A stretch of DNA of 27,798 nucleotides from Candidatus Roizmanbacteria bacterium (GCA_026395475.1 JAPLYQ010000024.1:1-27798); one strand, 5' to 3'. Positions 6,286 to 15,085 are shown, counted from the first letter of the stretch. The notes: generated by a model from the letters alone, not told the origin. A program made the numbers and translations.

Positions 6286-8640
6286 ATGGATTCCGTAGCT
6301 CTTCAGGCCCTTTCTGATCGATTGGTTACATTCGGCATCGCTGCACTTGCCGCGTCATTGGCGGGTGTTGCAACTTTGCTGTTCTTCTATGCCGCTGTTT
6401 TGTATTCACGCCTTAAAAAAAGAGAAGAAATGTCTCTTGAAATGGTGACACTTGAAGTCAGAGTGTCAAAAGATAATGAAATTAAGATTGACGCCGCAGA
6501 ACAATTAATTGCTTCTTTCAGCACTCTAAAAAAGGGTGGATTTTTTTCATTCTTAGATGTAGATGATGTCGTGTGTTTCGAGATTGTAGGAACTCAGTCA
6601 GAGATTAGATTCTATATCTCAGCTCCCTCAAAAATAGTTGATTTAGTGGAAAAAACAGTTTACGGCTATTATCCAAACGCCGATATACGAAAGGTTGATG
6701 AGCCAAATATTTTCTCAGAGGAAGGAAAGGTGGTCAGCGGATCTCTTGTCCAAAAGGATTTCCCTTATATGCCTTTAAAAACATATAAGGATATTCCAAA
6801 CGACCCTCTTTCTGCAATTACCTCTGCTCTTTCTAAGATAAGTGAGGGAGAAGGAGCAATAATCCAGATTATCATTCGACCCGCTGAAGGAAAGTGGAAA
6901 AAAACAGGAAAATCCTACGTATCCTCTACTAAAAAAAATGAGGCAAATCCTGAAAAGGCAACCTTTGGGAGTGATCCAAAAGTATTGGAAAAAATCGAAG
7001 ATAAGTGTTCTCGTTCGGGTTTCGAGACAACTATTCGTTATGTTGTTTGTGCAAAAACAAAAGATATTGCAGGAGTACATGCGCGCAATATTAAAAGTGC
7101 ACTTGCCCAATTTAACTCAGATCAAAACTCATTAAAAGGTGCAAAGATACTCTTTCAGGGTGGATTTATGATTAATTTCATTTACAAGTTTTTCCCTGTA
7201 TTTGAGTTGCCATGGTACAAATCCATTTCAATCCTTACTGCAGATGAAATTGCATCCCTATTTCACTTCCCTAACAAAACAATTGAAACCCCACACATTC
7301 AGTGGTTAAAGGCAAAAACAGCCCCAGTATCATCTGAGGTTCCAACATCTGGTGGCACCTTTATGGGATTTGGATATTATCGTGGTGTTAAACGACCTGT
7401 TTGTGTTTCATATAAAGATCGTGCTCGCCACACATATATTATCGGAAAAACGGGTGTAGGAAAGTCAGTTCTTCTTCAAGACATGGCAGTTCAAGATATT
7501 AAAGCCGGACATGGAGTCTGCGTTATGGACCCACACGGAGATCTTATTGATGATATTGTTCGAAGAATTCCACCTGAACGTGCTGAGGATGTTATCTACT
7601 TTGATCCCTCAGACGGGGACAGACCTATGGGACTTAATCTCCTCGAAGCAAAGAATGAAGAACAAAAACATTTTATTACCTCTGCCATCATTAACCTCAT
7701 GTATAAACTGTATGATCCTCAACGTACAGGCATTATTGGCCCTCGATTTGAACATGCTGTCCGAAATGCAATGCTTACTATTATGTGTGAACCTGGAGCG
7801 ACCTTTGTTGAAATTGTTCGCGTATTGACTGATCAAAAATATGTACAAGAACTTCTTCCAAAAGTGAGCGACCCTATTGTCCGCCGTTACTGGACAGACC
7901 AAATTGCCCAAACATCCGACTTTCATAAATCTGAGGTTCTTGATTATATCGTTTCAAAGTTTGGTCGATTTATTACAAATAAAACAATGCGTAATATTAT
8001 TGGCCAATCAAAATCATCCTTTGATTTCCGAGAAATTATGGATACTGGGAAAATACTTCTTATCAATCTTTCAAAAGGAAAAATGGGTGAAGAAAATTCA
8101 AGCTTTTTAGGATTGGTTCTCATCCCAAGAATTCTTATTGCTGCAATGAGTCGTCAAGAAATTCCAGAGGCAGATCGACGAGATTTTTTCCTTTATGTTG
8201 ATGAGTTTCAAAACTTTGCAACCCCTGACTTTGCCACTATTCTTTCAGAGGCAAGAAAATATCATTTGAGTCTTACGGTTGCAAACCAGTTTATCGGACA
8301 GATGGATGAAGAAGTTAAGAATGCTGTGTTTGGTAATGTAGGAAGTCTTATCTCTTTCCGTGTTGGTGTCACTGACGCCTCCTATATACAAAGAGAGTTT
8401 CAACCAACCTTCGGAGAGTCGGATCTTATCAATGTAGAGCGATTCCATGCATATATGAAGACTATTGTTGATAATGAACCGGTACCTCCATTCTCAGTAG
8501 ATATGACAAAAGATTTCACCACATATAAAAAAGGGGCAAATGAAAAATTGGCTCAGGCCATTATTCAGCTTTCCCGATTAAAGTATGGAAAACCAAGAGA
8601 ATTAGTTGAAGCAGAAATAAATCAACGTTCTCATTTATAA
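6286..8640 (+). CDS. VirB4/TraG/TraD-like (HerA-FtsK superfamily) membrane-anchored ATPase
   Basis: 784 residues. A membrane helix at about 13-40 is followed by a mixed domain to about residue 340, then a RecA-like motor. Walker A is GKTGVGKS (387-394); PHGDLIDDIV follows it. Walker B is FFLYVDE (D639-E640), and a QF(I)GQM sensor-like stretch follows. This is the type IV secretion coupling or conjugative ATPase family widespread in CPR genomes, where it may power DNA transfer or pilus-like machines; here the role is inferred. An upstream in-frame GTG (6271) overlaps the promoter, so I use ATG 6286. Its stop codon forms part of the -10 box of the next gene. The pilin-like genes at 20.6-21.4 kb could encode partners. 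Confidence 0.87.
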   Translation: MDSVALQALSDRLVTFGIAALAASLAGVATLLFFYAAVLYSRLKKREEMSLEMVTLEVRVSKDNEIKIDAAEQLIASFSTLKKGGFFSFLDVDDVVCFEIVGTQSEIRFYISAPSKIVDLVEKTVYGYYPNADIRKVDEPNIFSEEGKVVSGSLVQKDFPYMPLKTYKDIPNDPLSAITSALSKISEGEGAIIQIIIRPAEGKWKKTGKSYVSSTKKNEANPEKATFGSDPKVLEKIEDKCSRSGFETTIRYVVCAKTKDIAGVHARNIKSALAQFNSDQNSLKGAKILFQGGFMINFIYKFFPVFELPWYKSISILTADEIASLFHFPNKTIETPHIQWLKAKTAPVSSEVPTSGGTFMGFGYYRGVKRPVCVSYKDRARHTYIIGKTGVGKSVLLQDMAVQDIKAGHGVCVMDPHGDLIDDIVRRIPPERAEDVIYFDPSDGDRPMGLNLLEAKNEEQKHFITSAIINLMYKLYDPQRTGIIGPRFEHAVRNAMLTIMCEPGATFVEIVRVLTDQKYVQELLPKVSDPIVRRYWTDQIAQTSDFHKSEVLDYIVSKFGRFITNKTMRNIIGQSKSSFDFREIMDTGKILLINLSKGKMGEENSSFLGLVLIPRILIAAMSRQEIPEADRRDFFLYVDEFQNFATPDFATILSEARKYHLSLTVANQFIGQMDEEVKNAVFGNVGSLISFRVGVTDASYIQREFQPTFGESDLINVERFHAYMKTIVDNEPVPPFSVDMTKDFTTYKKGANEKLAQAIIQLSRLKYGKPRELVEAEINQRSHL

Positions 8641-8641
8641 T
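8636..8641 (+). promoter_or_regulatory. -10 box overlapping the upstream stop codon
   Basis: TATAAT contains the TAA stop (8638-8640) of the ATPase gene and ends 8 nt before the ATG at 8650. Confidence 0.55.
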
Positions 8642-8649
8642 GTCTCTCT

Positions 8650-9366
8650 ATGAAACAACTTAAAGCTTTTCTTTCTTCAAAAAAAATGGAGTCCTTAGAT
8701 ATTGCTCATCTCTATTTTTATGTTGAAGGGGATGGATTTGAATTTAATCCTGGTCAATATGTTATTTTAACCGTTCCCAACTCCCCTACTCCACTCAAAA
8801 GACTCTACTCTTTTGCTGGAACAAACAATAACAAAAACATCTTCGAACTTCTTATTAAGCTTATACCTGGCGGTGTGGCTTCTGAATATGTTCGCAATCT
8901 CCAGATTGGCGATAGTGTTGATGCTTCAGGACCTGCGGGTCTGTTTTCTGAACAAAAAACACCTGCTAAAAAAGTTTATATGGTAACGGGAACCGGGTTT
9001 GCCCCTATTCGAAGCATATTAACCTCAAAAGAACACATATCTACCAATAGTTCTCTCTTTTGGGGGCTAAAAAACCTATCTGAAACCTATATGTTTGAAG
9101 AGCTTTATAGCCTCAAAACATTAAACCCTTCCTTCTCTTTCTATTATTGTCTTTCCCAACAAAGCTCATTTACCTCAATTCCCGCAGATTTACTGCAGTA
9201 TTACCGCTCAGGACATATTGATGCGGTATGGGATTCATTAAAATCTACTATAACTCCAGAGGATGAGTATTATTTATGTGGTTCCCGCACGGTTATTGAG
9301 TCTCTGCGCCTTCTTCTACTCTCACGAGGGGTACCAAAAGAACGTTTATTTTTTGAAAAATACTAG
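8650..9366 (+). CDS. Ferredoxin-NADP reductase-like FAD/NAD(P)-binding oxidoreductase
   Basis: 238 residues, the normal length of a two-domain FNR module without a [2Fe-2S] domain. The FAD domain has GQYVILTVP and the flavin-binding RLYSF (R51-x-Y53-S54). The NAD(P) domain has VTGTGFAPIRSI and the C-terminal YYLCGSRTVIESL. It should pass electrons between NAD(P)H and a small carrier such as a ferredoxin or flavodoxin; a flavodoxin is encoded at 26.9 kb. It follows the ATPase by 9 nt but has its own -10 box. Confidence 0.85.
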   Translation: MKQLKAFLSSKKMESLDIAHLYFYVEGDGFEFNPGQYVILTVPNSPTPLKRLYSFAGTNNNKNIFELLIKLIPGGVASEYVRNLQIGDSVDASGPAGLFSEQKTPAKKVYMVTGTGFAPIRSILTSKEHISTNSSLFWGLKNLSETYMFEELYSLKTLNPSFSFYYCLSQQSSFTSIPADLLQYYRSGHIDAVWDSLKSTITPEDEYYLCGSRTVIESLRLLLLSRGVPKERLFFEKY

Positions 9367-9431
9367 ACTAAAAAACCCATAGTTTCTTTATAAAGTACGC
9401 ATACGCTTGCATTTTTTGTACGTATGTGTTA

Positions 9432-9437
9432 TATTAT
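9432..9437 (+). promoter_or_regulatory. -10 box of the recombinase gene, with upstream inverted repeat
   Basis: TATTAT ends 6 nt before ATG 9444. Just upstream, ACGCATACG (9397-9405) and CGTATGTGT (9421-9429) form an inverted repeat with one mismatch, a possible operator. Confidence 0.45.
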
Positions 9438-9443
9438 AGGACC

Positions 9444-10307
9444 ATGGAATTTACCGCAATTCGAACCCTTATAACAGAGTTCATACAACACCTTTCCTCA
9501 CAAGGAAAATCCTCATTTACACTCATCGCCTACAAGAAGGATCTTGAACAGTTTGTTGGCTTCCTTTCAAGCGTGGAAAAAAGTGACGTAAGAGACATTA
9601 AAAAGGAAGATATTGACGGTTTTATTGCCAAGCTATTAAAAGACGGATATACAAAAAAGTCTGCATCAAGAAAACTTAACTCAATCAGAACCTTCTTCAG
9701 GTTCCTTAAGAATAGCCAAAAAATTGATCAGAACCCGGCTCTTGACGTCTCTCATCCAAAATACAGCCAAACCCCTCCCCGTATATTAAGTAAGCTTGAA
9801 TACCACGCATTACGAGACTTTGCAAAAGACGATCCAAGAACATATGCCTTAATTGAGGTTCTTCTTCAAACAGGAATCAAAATTGGAGAGCTTGCTGGAC
9901 TTAAGTTGGGGGATGTAACAGAGACGACCCTTCATATCAAAAGTTATGGAAAGACACCAATTAGAGAAATTCCTCTTAATAAATCAGTAAAAAAAGCTAT
10001 AAGTGAATATGTAAAAGTTAGAGAAGCTGGAAAACTTGAAGACCCTTTATTCATAACTCGAAGTGGAAAATCCATTCTTATTAGAAACATCAGACAGATT
10101 ATTAATCGTTGTTTTAGAGAAGTAGAGATTCAAAAAGCAACGGTGAATGATTTAAGAAATACATTTATTGCTCAACAGATTGTAAGTGGAGCATCGCTTG
10201 AATATATAGCAAAAATAGTTGGACACAGAAGACTTTCTTCTACTGAGCGTTTTCTCAATCTTGTGAAAGAAGAAACGACCAAAAAAGAACAACTTGGTGA
10301 GCTATAA
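9444..10307 (+). CDS. XerC/D-like tyrosine recombinase lacking its catalytic tyrosine
   Basis: 287 residues with the two-domain layout of phage-type integrases: N-terminal SAM-like core-binding domain (1-105) and C-terminal catalytic fold (115-275). Against XerD, Arg I is lysine (GI-K146-IGEL for GLRISEL), the beta-hairpin lysine is kept (K170), the His of HxxR is asparagine (N235-D-L-R238), Arg II is kept (R238), the GH histidine is kept (H261), and the nucleophilic tyrosine is phenylalanine (TER-F270-LNL). The fold is intact but cleavage by the usual mechanism is not possible. It may be a DNA-binding or accessory protein. The start is at 9444, 6 nt after TATTAT; an upstream ATG (9426) lies before the -10. 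It precedes rnhA, close to the probable origin. Confidence 0.85.
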   Translation: MEFTAIRTLITEFIQHLSSQGKSSFTLIAYKKDLEQFVGFLSSVEKSDVRDIKKEDIDGFIAKLLKDGYTKKSASRKLNSIRTFFRFLKNSQKIDQNPALDVSHPKYSQTPPRILSKLEYHALRDFAKDDPRTYALIEVLLQTGIKIGELAGLKLGDVTETTLHIKSYGKTPIREIPLNKSVKKAISEYVKVREAGKLEDPLFITRSGKSILIRNIRQIINRCFREVEIQKATVNDLRNTFIAQQIVSGASLEYIAKIVGHRRLSSTERFLNLVKEETTKKEQLGEL

Positions 10308-10308
10308 T
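10303..10308 (+). promoter_or_regulatory. -10 box overlapping the recombinase stop codon
   Basis: TATAAT contains the TAA stop (10305-10307) of the recombinase and ends 7 nt before the rnhA ATG at 10316. Confidence 0.55.
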
Positions 10309-10315
10309 AGACTTC

Positions 10316-10735
10316 ATGCATCTTACAATTCATACTGATGGAGGATCTCTTAATAACCCAGGACCTGCCGCGTGCGCATATATTATTTCAAAGGATGATA
10401 AATCAATAATAGAAAAAAAGTTTTTCTTTCTGGGCAATCAAACAAACAATTTTGCTGAGTATACAGGAGTAAAAAACGCCCTTCAAACACTTCTTCATCT
10501 TAAAAAAAGGATTTCTTTTTCCTCTCTTTCTTTTGTTTCTGACTCTCTTTTGTTGGTAAATCAACTCAATGGTCTTTATAAGGTAAAGAACGAAGCAATA
10601 CGTTCTTTTGTCTTTGAAATTCGTTCGTTAGAACAAGAGCTCAATGTTCCCATTTCTTATAAACATGTACTGAGGGAATACAATCAGGAAGCTGATGCCT
10701 TAGTGAAGGAATGCCTTGATCCTCATCATTCCTGA
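10316..10735 (+). CDS. rnhA: Ribonuclease HI
   Basis: RNase HI cleaves the RNA strand of RNA-DNA hybrids such as primers and R-loops. The 139-residue protein carries the full catalytic set: D8 (HTDGGS), E48 (NNFAEYTG), D76 (VSDSLLLVNQLNG) and D127 (NQEADALV). The lack of a basic protrusion resembles the short archaeal or Bacillus YpdQ-like type. It converges with dnaN; the two stop ends overlap by 10 bp. Placement beside dnaN and dnaA fits a replication role. Confidence 0.92.
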   Translation: MHLTIHTDGGSLNNPGPAACAYIISKDDKSIIEKKFFFLGNQTNNFAEYTGVKNALQTLLHLKKRISFSSLSFVSDSLLLVNQLNGLYKVKNEAIRSFVFEIRSLEQELNVPISYKHVLREYNQEADALVKECLDPHHS

Positions 10736-11823
10736 ATTCTTACAGGCATTATGATGTGTAAATAGTCTTTTACTTTTCTTGTTTTTAAAACAACTGGGGC
10801 ATCGGGCCTTAATAATTCTATTATTACTTTATCTTCATTTACTGTATTTAAAAATTCAAGTAAAAATTTAAAGTTAAAGGCAACCTTCATTTCTTCTCCT
10901 TCAAATTCTATCTCTTGAGTAGTTGTGTTTTCTGCTCCTCCTTCAATCTTAGGAGAAAGAATAAGCTCTCCCTTTTTAAATTGACAGATGATAATGCTAG
11001 AAAAGTCTCGAGCAAATACGGAAATAAGCTTTACGTTTCTTATAAGATCGGCTTTCTCTACTATGACTGTTGTTTTTTTCTCAACAGGGATTACTCTTTC
11101 ATAAGGAGGAAAGTCGCCTTCAATAAGCCTTGTATAATACTCATCGTTCTCTGTTCTGAAATAAACCATCTTTTCATTATCAAGGTAATTCATCGTGATG
11201 GTTTTTTTCTCTTTTATATTTCTTAAGAGTTCAAGTAAAAAATCTGCAGGAATGAGCATTGATTTCATGTTTAGCTCGTTCTTCATATGAAATAAGGAAA
11301 GACGAAATCCGTCCGTTGCAACAATATCCATGTCCCCATCTTTTTCCACAAAATTAATTCCACTTAATACAGGACGAGAAAGATCTCTTGACGCGGAAAA
11401 CAAAACAAGAGAAATAAGCTCCTCAAACTTCTTTACGTCGATCGTTTGCCCTTCTCCCTCTACGAGAGGAGGTGTGGGAAAGTCTGTGTGGGAAAGAAAG
11501 GAAAAAGTACCCTTCGTCTTTTTTTGAGAAATAATAATTCTGTCTTTTTCAAGTAAAAGAATAATCTCTCCATCATTTAAAAGAGATATAAACTCTGTAA
11601 TTTTGTGTGGGTCTAGTAGAAATTTGATTTCTTCATCTTCCGTTGAGTCGAGCGTTGTGTGAAAAAAGGTGTTGAGGTTTGTTGAGTAGACATTTAGTTT
11701 TTTATTTTTGTTTTGGAAAAGGATTCCCTGCAATCCTGCGGTTGCTCCTACACGTGATGATGTAAATCTACTTGCTTGGGTTATTGCTTTTAATAGGTTT
11801 TCCTTATTTGTCGTTATTTGCAT
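10726..11823 (-). CDS. dnaN: DNA polymerase III beta subunit (sliding clamp)
   Basis: 365 residues, normal length for the three-domain clamp that tethers the replicative polymerase to DNA. Typical sequence includes the N-terminal MQITTNKENLLKAITQASRF, DFPTPP, LVLFSASRDLSRPVLSGINF, IVATDGFRLSL and the C-terminal end VVLKTRKVKDYLHIIMPVRI. An AT-rich -10-like TATATA (11831-11836 on the minus strand) ends 7 nt before the start. It lies downstream of dnaA in the classical dnaA-dnaN order, with the probable oriC between them. Confidence 0.95.
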   Translation of the reverse strand: MQITTNKENLLKAITQASRFTSSRVGATAGLQGILFQNKNKKLNVYSTNLNTFFHTTLDSTEDEEIKFLLDPHKITEFISLLNDGEIILLLEKDRIIISQKKTKGTFSFLSHTDFPTPPLVEGEGQTIDVKKFEELISLVLFSASRDLSRPVLSGINFVEKDGDMDIVATDGFRLSLFHMKNELNMKSMLIPADFLLELLRNIKEKKTITMNYLDNEKMVYFRTENDEYYTRLIEGDFPPYERVIPVEKKTTVIVEKADLIRNVKLISVFARDFSSIIICQFKKGELILSPKIEGGAENTTTQEIEFEGEEMKVAFNFKFLLEFLNTVNEDKVIIELLRPDAPVVLKTRKVKDYLHIIMPVRIQE

Positions 11824-11947
11824 ATTTAGTTATATATAAATTAGTAGTAGTAGAGTGTGTGCATAAGTGTATAAAATGTGTTTCTTCTTTTCAACACAAG
11901 ACAAAACGAAACAAGGGTATGTGCATTGTGTGTGTGGATGGTGTGTA
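11824..11947. other. Probable oriC (basal unwinding region) between dnaA and dnaN
   Basis: Read on the minus strand (dnaA to dnaN), DnaA-box-like sites come first: CCATCCACA (11941-11933), CAATGCACA (11928-11920), TTATACACT (11874-11866) and TTATGCACA (11866-11858, fits TTATNCACA). After a 4-bp gap come four DnaA-trios, CTACTACTACTA (11853-11842), then the AT-rich stretch ending at dnaN. A DnaA box, trios and an AT-rich tract in this order match the described bacterial origin unwinding element. Location next to dnaN is as in Bacillus. Confidence 0.7.
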
Positions 11948-13264
11948 TCATGATAATGAATGGACTATTCTACCAATCTGTTCAGCAAGGGAAGGATCCT
12001 TCATACACATCCCATTTATTTTTTCATAGGCATACATTATGGTAGTATGATCCTTTCTTCGCAGTGTTAGGGCAATTTCTTCATATTTCATATGAAGCTC
12101 TTTTCTTAAGATGTACATAATAATCTGTCGAGGAAAAGCAATCGCATCAGAACGAATTGCGCTTTTTATTACCGTGGGTTTTATTCCGTAGTATGAGCAC
12201 ACTGCATGAATAACATCTTGCGGAGACACCCTCTTCATTTTTTTATCCGTTGTTCCCTGAAAGTAGAGATCAATCTCTTCTAGATCAATCTCTTCCTTTT
12301 TCCCCAGTATTCGCGCATAAAGCGATAGAAGAGTCCCCTCAAGAGCCCTCGTGTCACTTATTTGTTCAGCCACCACCTTTGCTGCTTCCATTTGGATTTT
12401 GATATTTTTTTCCTTTGCCTTTATAAGTAGAATTGCGGTTCTTAGCTCAAAATCAGGAGATTGAAGGTCAACAATGAGGCCCCCAGAAAAACGAGAGCGA
12501 AGGCGGTCCTCAAGATTTTTAATTTCATGTGGTGGTCTATCAGAAGTTAAAATTACCTGTCCTCCCGCCCCAACAATACTATTAAACGTATGGAAAAACT
12601 CTTCCTGTATTGTTTGTTTTCCAGCAATAAATTGAATATCGTCAACAATTAGAATATGAAGATATCTGTATTTTTTTCTAAACTGCTGGGTTGTTTTATT
12701 TTGAATTGACTCAATAAGCTCATTTGTAAATTTGTCCCCCGGACAAAACAGTATTTTGCTTTCTTGACTTCTTTCAAGCACGGTTCGTGCGGCGGCTTGT
12801 GCAAGGTGGGTCTTCCCTACCCCAACGCCCCCATAGAAGAATAAAGGGTTATAGGAACGACCAGGGTCTTGAGCAACAGCTTGTGCCGCGGCAAACGCCA
12901 CATTATTTGAAGAAGAAACTGCAAAATTATCAAATGTATATTTACTATTTAATCCTGCTCTTCCAAATAAGTCTTCAATGGGTGGCTCGTAGGTGAGAAG
13001 AGGCTCCTCTTTTCTTTTTGCACGCTGCTTTATGATAAATTCCACATGCATACTTTTTTTAAAATAAGCAGAAAGCGCAAGCTCAATATCTGTTTTTTTT
13101 CCAACGAAAAATGAACTCATTCCTTGACTGTCAGTAATAATGACCACCTTAGAATCTGTCACCTCATGAAGGGTTGTTTGATTAAGGAGAGACAAGAGAA
13201 CGGAGTTTTTTGTTGAGTGTCCTCCGTAGAATTCTAGAAACCCTTTCCAGGTGGATTGTAACAT
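11948..13264 (-). CDS. dnaA: Chromosomal replication initiator protein DnaA
   Basis: DnaA binds origin boxes and melts the origin. 438 residues: domain I (1-80), short linker, AAA+ domain with Walker A GGVGVGKTH (145-153), Walker B LIVDDIQF (D208, D209), arginine-finger region LEDRLRSRF, and C-terminal helix-turn-helix domain IV. The DNA-recognition signature appears as RRKDHTTIMYAYEKI (402 onward), with DHTT intact but lysine in place of the usual arginine before it. I set the start at 13264 (MLQSTWKGFLEF), the normal domain I start; TATACA (13272-13277, minus) ends 7 nt before it. The longer frame from 13300 would run through the promoter and DnaA boxes. Boxes at the promoter suggest autoregulation. 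Confidence 0.95.
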   Translation of the reverse strand: MLQSTWKGFLEFYGGHSTKNSVLLSLLNQTTLHEVTDSKVVIITDSQGMSSFFVGKKTDIELALSAYFKKSMHVEFIIKQRAKRKEEPLLTYEPPIEDLFGRAGLNSKYTFDNFAVSSSNNVAFAAAQAVAQDPGRSYNPLFFYGGVGVGKTHLAQAAARTVLERSQESKILFCPGDKFTNELIESIQNKTTQQFRKKYRYLHILIVDDIQFIAGKQTIQEEFFHTFNSIVGAGGQVILTSDRPPHEIKNLEDRLRSRFSGGLIVDLQSPDFELRTAILLIKAKEKNIKIQMEAAKVVAEQISDTRALEGTLLSLYARILGKKEEIDLEEIDLYFQGTTDKKMKRVSPQDVIHAVCSYYGIKPTVIKSAIRSDAIAFPRQIIMYILRKELHMKYEEIALTLRRKDHTTIMYAYEKINGMCMKDPSLAEQIGRIVHSLS

Positions 13265-13271
13265 AGACCCG

Positions 13272-13299
13272 TGTATAAAATGTGGATAACTTATCCACA
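13272..13299 (-). promoter_or_regulatory. dnaA promoter with palindromic DnaA-box pair
   Basis: The -10 TATACA is at 13272-13277 (minus). TGTGGATAACTTATCCACA at 13281-13299 is a perfect 19-bp palindrome made of two consensus DnaA boxes in inverted orientation, covering the spacer and reaching the -35 region. DnaA binding here should block its own promoter; it could also be a second part of a bipartite origin. Confidence 0.75.
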
Positions 13300-13373
13300 A
13301 ATAATAAACATCTTCACAACAAATAGCAATAGGTGCAAACTCGATAGAACTAGTACAATGTATAGTAAGTTGT

Positions 13374-14054
13374 ATGAGAAACTCATTTCTTGAGATTCTT
13401 TTTCCCCGGTTTTGTTTAGGTTGCGGATATGTGGGAACATATCTTTGTCAAAACTGCGAGTCAAAAATGATGAGGGTTAAGAGAAATAGTTGTTTTTACT
13501 GTAACAAACCCTCCCTCTTAGGACTTACTCATCCTGGATGTAAAAAGAAACAGGGAGTAGATGGATATATTTCTCTTTATCTCTATAACGGTCTTTTTAA
13601 ACAGCTTCTTCAAGAATCTAAATATAAAGGAGCCCACATGGTATTGAAAACCCTTCTTTCCTTTCCCCAAAAGAAAGCAATGGAAGATGTGTGGAGATGG
13701 AATTCTTTATGGAACCCAACAGTAATAAGCGTTCCTCTCCACCCACAAAGACAAAAGGAAAGGGGGTTTAATCAATCAGAAATTATTGTAAGTGCATACT
13801 TTTCCTCTCAATTCATAAGCGACACATTATTGGAACGAATAAATAACACCGCCCATCTTGCTCATATTCACGATAAAAATGAAAGAAAAAGAAAAATAAA
13901 AGGGGCATTTAAATATTGCAAATCTACAATTCCAAAAACCGTAGTTGTTGTTGATGATGTGATAACTTCAGGCTCAACCATTATTGAGTGCGCAAAGACG
14001 TTAAAAGAAAATGGAGTTCAGACGGTTTTAGCCTTCTCGCTTGCTAAGGGATAG
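13374..14054 (+). CDS. comFC: ComFC/GntX-type phosphoribosyltransferase-like protein
   Basis: 226 residues. The N-terminus has cysteine pairs of a zinc-ribbon (CLGCGY, LCQNCES, then CFYCNK). The C-terminal half is a type I phosphoribosyltransferase fold with the PRPP loop VVVVDDVITSGST. ISVPLHPQRQKERGFNQSE is a ComFC hallmark. ComF proteins take part in DNA uptake and transformation in several bacteria, acting in the cytoplasm; the substrate is unknown. TATAGT (13361-13366) ends 7 nt before the ATG. It diverges from dnaA, with 109 bp between starts holding the DnaA boxes. Confidence 0.88.
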   Translation: MRNSFLEILFPRFCLGCGYVGTYLCQNCESKMMRVKRNSCFYCNKPSLLGLTHPGCKKKQGVDGYISLYLYNGLFKQLLQESKYKGAHMVLKTLLSFPQKKAMEDVWRWNSLWNPTVISVPLHPQRQKERGFNQSEIIVSAYFSSQFISDTLLERINNTAHLAHIHDKNERKRKIKGAFKYCKSTIPKTVVVVDDVITSGSTIIECAKTLKENGVQTVLAFSLAKG

Positions 14055-14076
14055 GCGTTCGTGATATGATAAATGT

Positions 14077-15072
14077 ATGGAAAAATCTTCACTCCCAACA
14101 ATTGAAATATCAGTAAAAACAATACTCATCGGCATTGCCACTGTTTTTTTCTTGCGATTTGCGTGGGACATGAAAGATCTTTTATTCTCCCTATTTATTG
14201 CATATATAGTTATGAGCACGGCAAAACAACCAGTTGGTGGGTTGGTAAAAAAAGGAGTTTCCCGGGGTCTTGCTGTTTTTTTTGTGTTTCTTTCATTCTT
14301 CATTAGTATAGGATTTCTTTTTTCCTGGGTAATTCCCCCTTTCGTGAGTGAAACAGCATTATTTATCAACCACTTTCCTCGTATTGTAGAAAATGTCAAG
14401 ACAGCCTTTCCTATCAATATGGGATCTTTCTCGTTTACTCAATATATTCCAACTGCAACAAACAATTTTATTGCAGTAATAACTTCAATTTTTTCAAATG
14501 CTGCCTTTTTTGTATCTACTGTTTTTTTCAGTATTTATCTCACTTTGGACTCAAAAATACTCACGACAATTTTTTCTCGTTTTACAGACAAACAACAGCT
14601 TGAAAAGATATTGAAAATTGAGACGCGTATTGAAAAGCGCCTTGGTCAATGGTTGCTCAGCGAACTATTTTTGATGACAATTATTGGAATAACCACCTAT
14701 ATAGGACTTCTTCTATTGGGGGTAAAGTATGCCCTTCCACTTGGAATTATTGCAGGACTACTTGAAGCAATCCCCAACATTGGTCCAACAATTGCAGCGG
14801 TTCCCGCTTTTTTTGTAGGATTTTCTCAATATCCCCTTTTGGGATTGTTTACCGTCATAATGTCGATTGCTATTCAACAGTTTGAAAACCACCTTATTGT
14901 TCCAATAATTATGAAAAGAGTTGTTGGTATACATCCCATACTCACCCTCATTGTCTTAGTAATAGGAGGAAGATATGGGGGAGTTCTAGGAGCATTATTT
15001 GCCATCCCACTTACCCTTGTTATTGACACGATCATAACAGGGATTCACGAACAATCGGTTAATAATCGGTAA
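14077..15072 (+). CDS. AI-2E family permease (PerM/YdiK-like)
   Basis: 331 residues, the usual size of the family, with about seven or eight hydrophobic segments. The conserved C-terminal part contains GLLEAIPNIGPTIAAVPA, FENHLIVPIIMKRVVGIHPILTLIVLVIGGRYGGVLGALFAIPL, which is diagnostic. Members export small solutes or act in ion exchange; the substrate here cannot be assigned. TATGAT (14065-14070) ends 6 nt before the ATG, 22 nt after the comFC stop. Confidence 0.9.
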   Translation: MEKSSLPTIEISVKTILIGIATVFFLRFAWDMKDLLFSLFIAYIVMSTAKQPVGGLVKKGVSRGLAVFFVFLSFFISIGFLFSWVIPPFVSETALFINHFPRIVENVKTAFPINMGSFSFTQYIPTATNNFIAVITSIFSNAAFFVSTVFFSIYLTLDSKILTTIFSRFTDKQQLEKILKIETRIEKRLGQWLLSELFLMTIIGITTYIGLLLLGVKYALPLGIIAGLLEAIPNIGPTIAAVPAFFVGFSQYPLLGLFTVIMSIAIQQFENHLIVPIIMKRVVGIHPILTLIVLVIGGRYGGVLGALFAIPLTLVIDTIITGIHEQSVNNR

Positions 15073-15085
15073 TTATACGGTAAAT

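Noticed and set aside
9426..9443. Earlier ATG for the recombinase
   Set aside because: It lies upstream of and through the TATTAT box; ATG 9444 fits the 6-nt spacing seen for other genes.
13265..13300. Twelve extra N-terminal residues of DnaA
   Set aside because: They would be encoded by the DnaA-box palindrome and the -10 box; the family start and promoter spacing favour 13264.
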